Positions 33,120 to 34,660 of a stretch of DNA of 34,660 bases are shown here, one piece after another (positions within the stretch are counted from its first letter, which is position 1; the number at the start of each line of letters is the position of its first letter). Origin of the DNA: CAZUCD01 sp964618855. GTDB lineage: Bacteria; Sumerlaeota; Sumerlaeia; SLMS01; JANRJK01. Made by a program: the position numbers and the translations under genes. The DNA lies in assembly GCA_964618855.1 (NCBI GenBank), contig CAZUCD010000019.1, positions 1 through 34,660 on the forward strand. The letters run 5' to 3'. The notes under the pieces were generated by a model that worked only from the letters and a program-made list of their open reading frames with translations, did not search any database and was not told the origin of the DNA.

Positions 33120-34117
33120 GCCTGCACCCCCGCAGCCGCAGTCGCGGCCGCCTCCTCCGTCCGCAGCCACTTCGCCGTCTTGAGCACGAACGGGCGGATG
33201 GCCGTCTCCCACGTCGGGAGGAAGAACGGACCGAGCGCGATCGCAAGCAGCCGCCGCGAATCGGCGCGCCGTCCAATCGCGTTCCAGCACATTGCGGCCA
33301 CGAAGTGAGCTCCCCAGTCGTCCGGGCCCGCAGGGCGCGCGTGCGCCAGAACACGGAGCGCCTCCCCGTGGCGCCCGACTCCGTGCAGCGCCGATCCAAG
33401 GAGCGACACAAAGTGAGGGTCCACCTCGTCCACGCGCCCGGGGTCCTTCTCGAGAGCCGCGAGCACCATGGCGAAGATCGGTTGGATGCGGTCGAGGGCC
33501 TCCTCCGCCTCCCCGTCGATCAGCGCCATCGCCACGGACGCGCAGGTAGCGTCCTCCATGTCCGGCGCGACCTTGGCCGCGCGGTCAAACAGCGTCCTCG
33601 CCGAGGAAAAGCGCCCCTTCTCGAACTCGATCATGCCCTCGTCCATCATGCGGCCCGCGAGCTTTCTGCGGAGGCGTGGCGCGACCTTCTCCGCGTGGGC
33701 CTCGAACCGCGCATACTCCGCGGAGAATGGGACCTCGCCCGGCTCGGAAATGTTGGTCCGCGCGATGCCGGTCGTGCCGCGCAGGGGCCAGAACAGGTCG
33801 AGGAACCGCGCCAGGAATCCTGCCTGCGGAAAGAGGGGAGCCCCTTCCAGGAGGTCCGCCGCCCCCTTCGCGTCGCCCAATCGGAACCTGGCCAGCGCAA
33901 GGTGGTTTCGCGCGACGGGATTCTGCTCGTCCAAGGCAAGCACGCGCTCCCAGTCGGCGGCGGCGCCAGCCCAGTCACCCGAGTCGTAGCGCGCGTGGGC
34001 GCGCAGTTGAATCGACGTGGAGTCCTCGTCGGCGAGGTCCTTCAACTCGTCGGCAACGGCCGCCGATTCCCCCGCGTCGAGCCTCGTCCAGGCAGCCTCG
34101 ACCTGCGTCGGCGTCAC
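33116..34117 (-). CDS. Tetratricopeptide repeat (TPR) protein
   Basis: The 333-residue protein has no signal peptide or transmembrane helix and is probably cytoplasmic. TPR-type helices are visible: LRAHARYDSGDWAGAAADWE, PVARNHLALARFRLGDAKGA, MMDEGMIEFEKGRFSSARTL and a C-terminal set around LLGSALHGVGRHGEALRVLA. TPRs scaffold protein interactions; the partner is unknown. It starts with GTG at 34117 overlapping the TGA of the epimerase gene (GTGA), and its own stop overlaps the next start (ATGA), so all three genes are translationally coupled. A small internal insertion (LFWPLRGTTGIARTNISEPG) breaks the repeat pattern. Confidence 0.85.
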   Translation of the reverse strand: MTPTQVEAAWTRLDAGESAAVADELKDLADEDSTSIQLRAHARYDSGDWAGAAADWERVLALDEQNPVARNHLALARFRLGDAKGAADLLEGAPLFPQAGFLARFLDLFWPLRGTTGIARTNISEPGEVPFSAEYARFEAHAEKVAPRLRRKLAGRMMDEGMIEFEKGRFSSARTLFDRAAKVAPDMEDATCASVAMALIDGEAEEALDRIQPIFAMVLAALEKDPGRVDEVDPHFVSLLGSALHGVGRHGEALRVLAHARPAGPDDWGAHFVAAMCWNAIGRRADSRRLLAIALGPFFLPTWETAIRPFVLKTAKWLRTEEAAATAAAGVQA

Positions 34118-34660
34118 GGCGCCGTCACGCGGTCGCGGAAGTAGTCCACCGTCAGGCGGATGCCCTCCTCGAGGGGCACCTTCGGCTCCCAGCCAAGGAC
34201 CCGACGCGCCTTGGTGATGTCGGGCTGGCGCTGCTTCGGGTCGTCCGTAGGCAGGGGGCGGTGGACGACCTGCGACTGCGAGCCCGTCGACTTCAGGATG
34301 GCCTGCGCGAAATCCAGGATCGTCATCTCCGCCGGATTGCCGATGTTCGTGGGCTCCCCCTCCTCGCTGAAGAGAAGGCGCAGGATGCCGTCCACGAGGT
34401 CGCTCACATAGCAGAAGCTGCGCGTCTGCCTCCCGTCGCCAAAGACGGTCAGGGGCTCGCCGCGCAGGGCCTGGCTGACAAACGCCGGAACGACGCGCCC
34501 GTCGCGCAGCCTCATCCTCGGCCCATATGTGTTGAAGATGCGCACGATGGCCGTGTTCATGCCGTGGTACCGGCGATAGGCCATCGTGATCGCCTCGGCG
34601 AAGCGCTTCGCCTCGTCGTACACGCCCCGCGGCCCGATCGGGTTCACGTTCCCCCAGTAC
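34114..34660 (-). CDS. UDP-glucuronate decarboxylase-like NAD-dependent epimerase/dehydratase, C-terminal part
   Basis: The gene is cut by the window end; the reading frame is open to 34659. The visible 181 residues start in YWGNVNPIGPRGVYDEAKRF, which carries the catalytic Tyr-xxx-Lys of extended short-chain dehydrogenases (YDEAK). They continue with IVRIFNTYGPRMRLRDGRVV, VFGDGRQTRSFCYVSDLVDG and DITKARRVLGWEPKVPLEEG. This combination is closest to UDP-glucuronate decarboxylase (UXS), which makes UDP-xylose, with dTDP-glucose 4,6-dehydratase as the alternative. The N-terminal NAD-binding GxxGxxG is outside the window. It leads a three-gene operon with a TPR and a secreted protein. Confidence 0.9.
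   Translation of the reverse strand, partial: YWGNVNPIGPRGVYDEAKRFAEAITMAYRRYHGMNTAIVRIFNTYGPRMRLRDGRVVPAFVSQALRGEPLTVFGDGRQTRSFCYVSDLVDGILRLLFSEEGEPTNIGNPAEMTILDFAQAILKSTGSQSQVVHRPLPTDDPKQRQPDITKARRVLGWEPKVPLEEGIRLTVDYFRDRVTAP

Overview
The window is GC-rich bacterial chromosome, most likely from an uncultivated phylum near the PVC/Sumerlaeota/Hydrogenedentota grouping. Four things suggest this: a type II-style pseudopilin with the FTLIELLIVVAIIAILAAIA leader and a PVC-like body, two TIGR04073-type exosortase-system-associated proteins, a Planctomycetes-style Ser/Thr kinase with a DWG motif fused to a beta-propeller, and very long secreted proteins with FG-GAP and thrombospondin type 3 repeats. 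The phylum is an inference. A 10-N run at 24959-24968 and a probable one-base frameshift near 9568 mark it as a draft, probably metagenome-derived, assembly.

Layout. (a) 1-1645: the C-terminal end of an RHS-repeat protein with a variable tip, a small membrane-anchored protein just downstream, and a decayed RHS-like fragment; this looks like a polymorphic-toxin type locus with visibly lower GC in the middle. (b) 1641-3593, minus strand: PP2C phosphatase and a fold-type II PLP threonine/serine dehydratase. (c) 3908-13115, plus strand: a tight operon of pseudopilin, secreted protein of unknown function and a giant (about 2,550 aa) secreted protein broken by a frameshift. The giant combines a matrixin-like domain that has lost all its zinc ligands with TSP3 calcium repeats, many FG-GAP/VCBS repeats and a TIG domain. 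A terminator follows. (d) 13196-16257: a minimal DprA-like protein and PriA helicase (ATGA overlap); PriA lacks one of its eight zinc cysteines. (e) 16378-20322: a second large secreted protein with an intact HExxHxxxxxH zinc site, a beta-helix region and three 97-residue Ig-like repeats. Its last residues match those of the giant protein (TSVxDWxLxE). (f) 20441-21835: a TatD DNase-radical SAM fusion. (g) 21877-24160, minus strand: excisionase-like HTH protein, two TIGR04073-like secreted proteins, SprT-like metalloprotease. (h) 24287-31809, plus strand: type I L-asparaginase (containing the N gap), a 1,584-aa kinase/propeller receptor and a five-TM proline-rich protein. (i) 31821-34660, minus strand: a three-gene operon with overlapping starts and stops: UDP-glucuronate decarboxylase-like epimerase (cut by the window end), a TPR protein, and a secreted protein that carries a pseudopilin-type C-terminal domain without a pilin helix.

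Together the window mixes housekeeping genes (priA, dprA, ansA, ilvA-like, tatD) with cell-surface and signalling genes typical of large-genome environmental bacteria. The most unusual material is the pseudopilin/dead-protease operon, the C-terminal motif shared by the two large secreted proteins, and the pilin-type domain embedded in a TPR protein. No tRNA, rRNA, CRISPR array, insertion sequence or replication origin was recognised.
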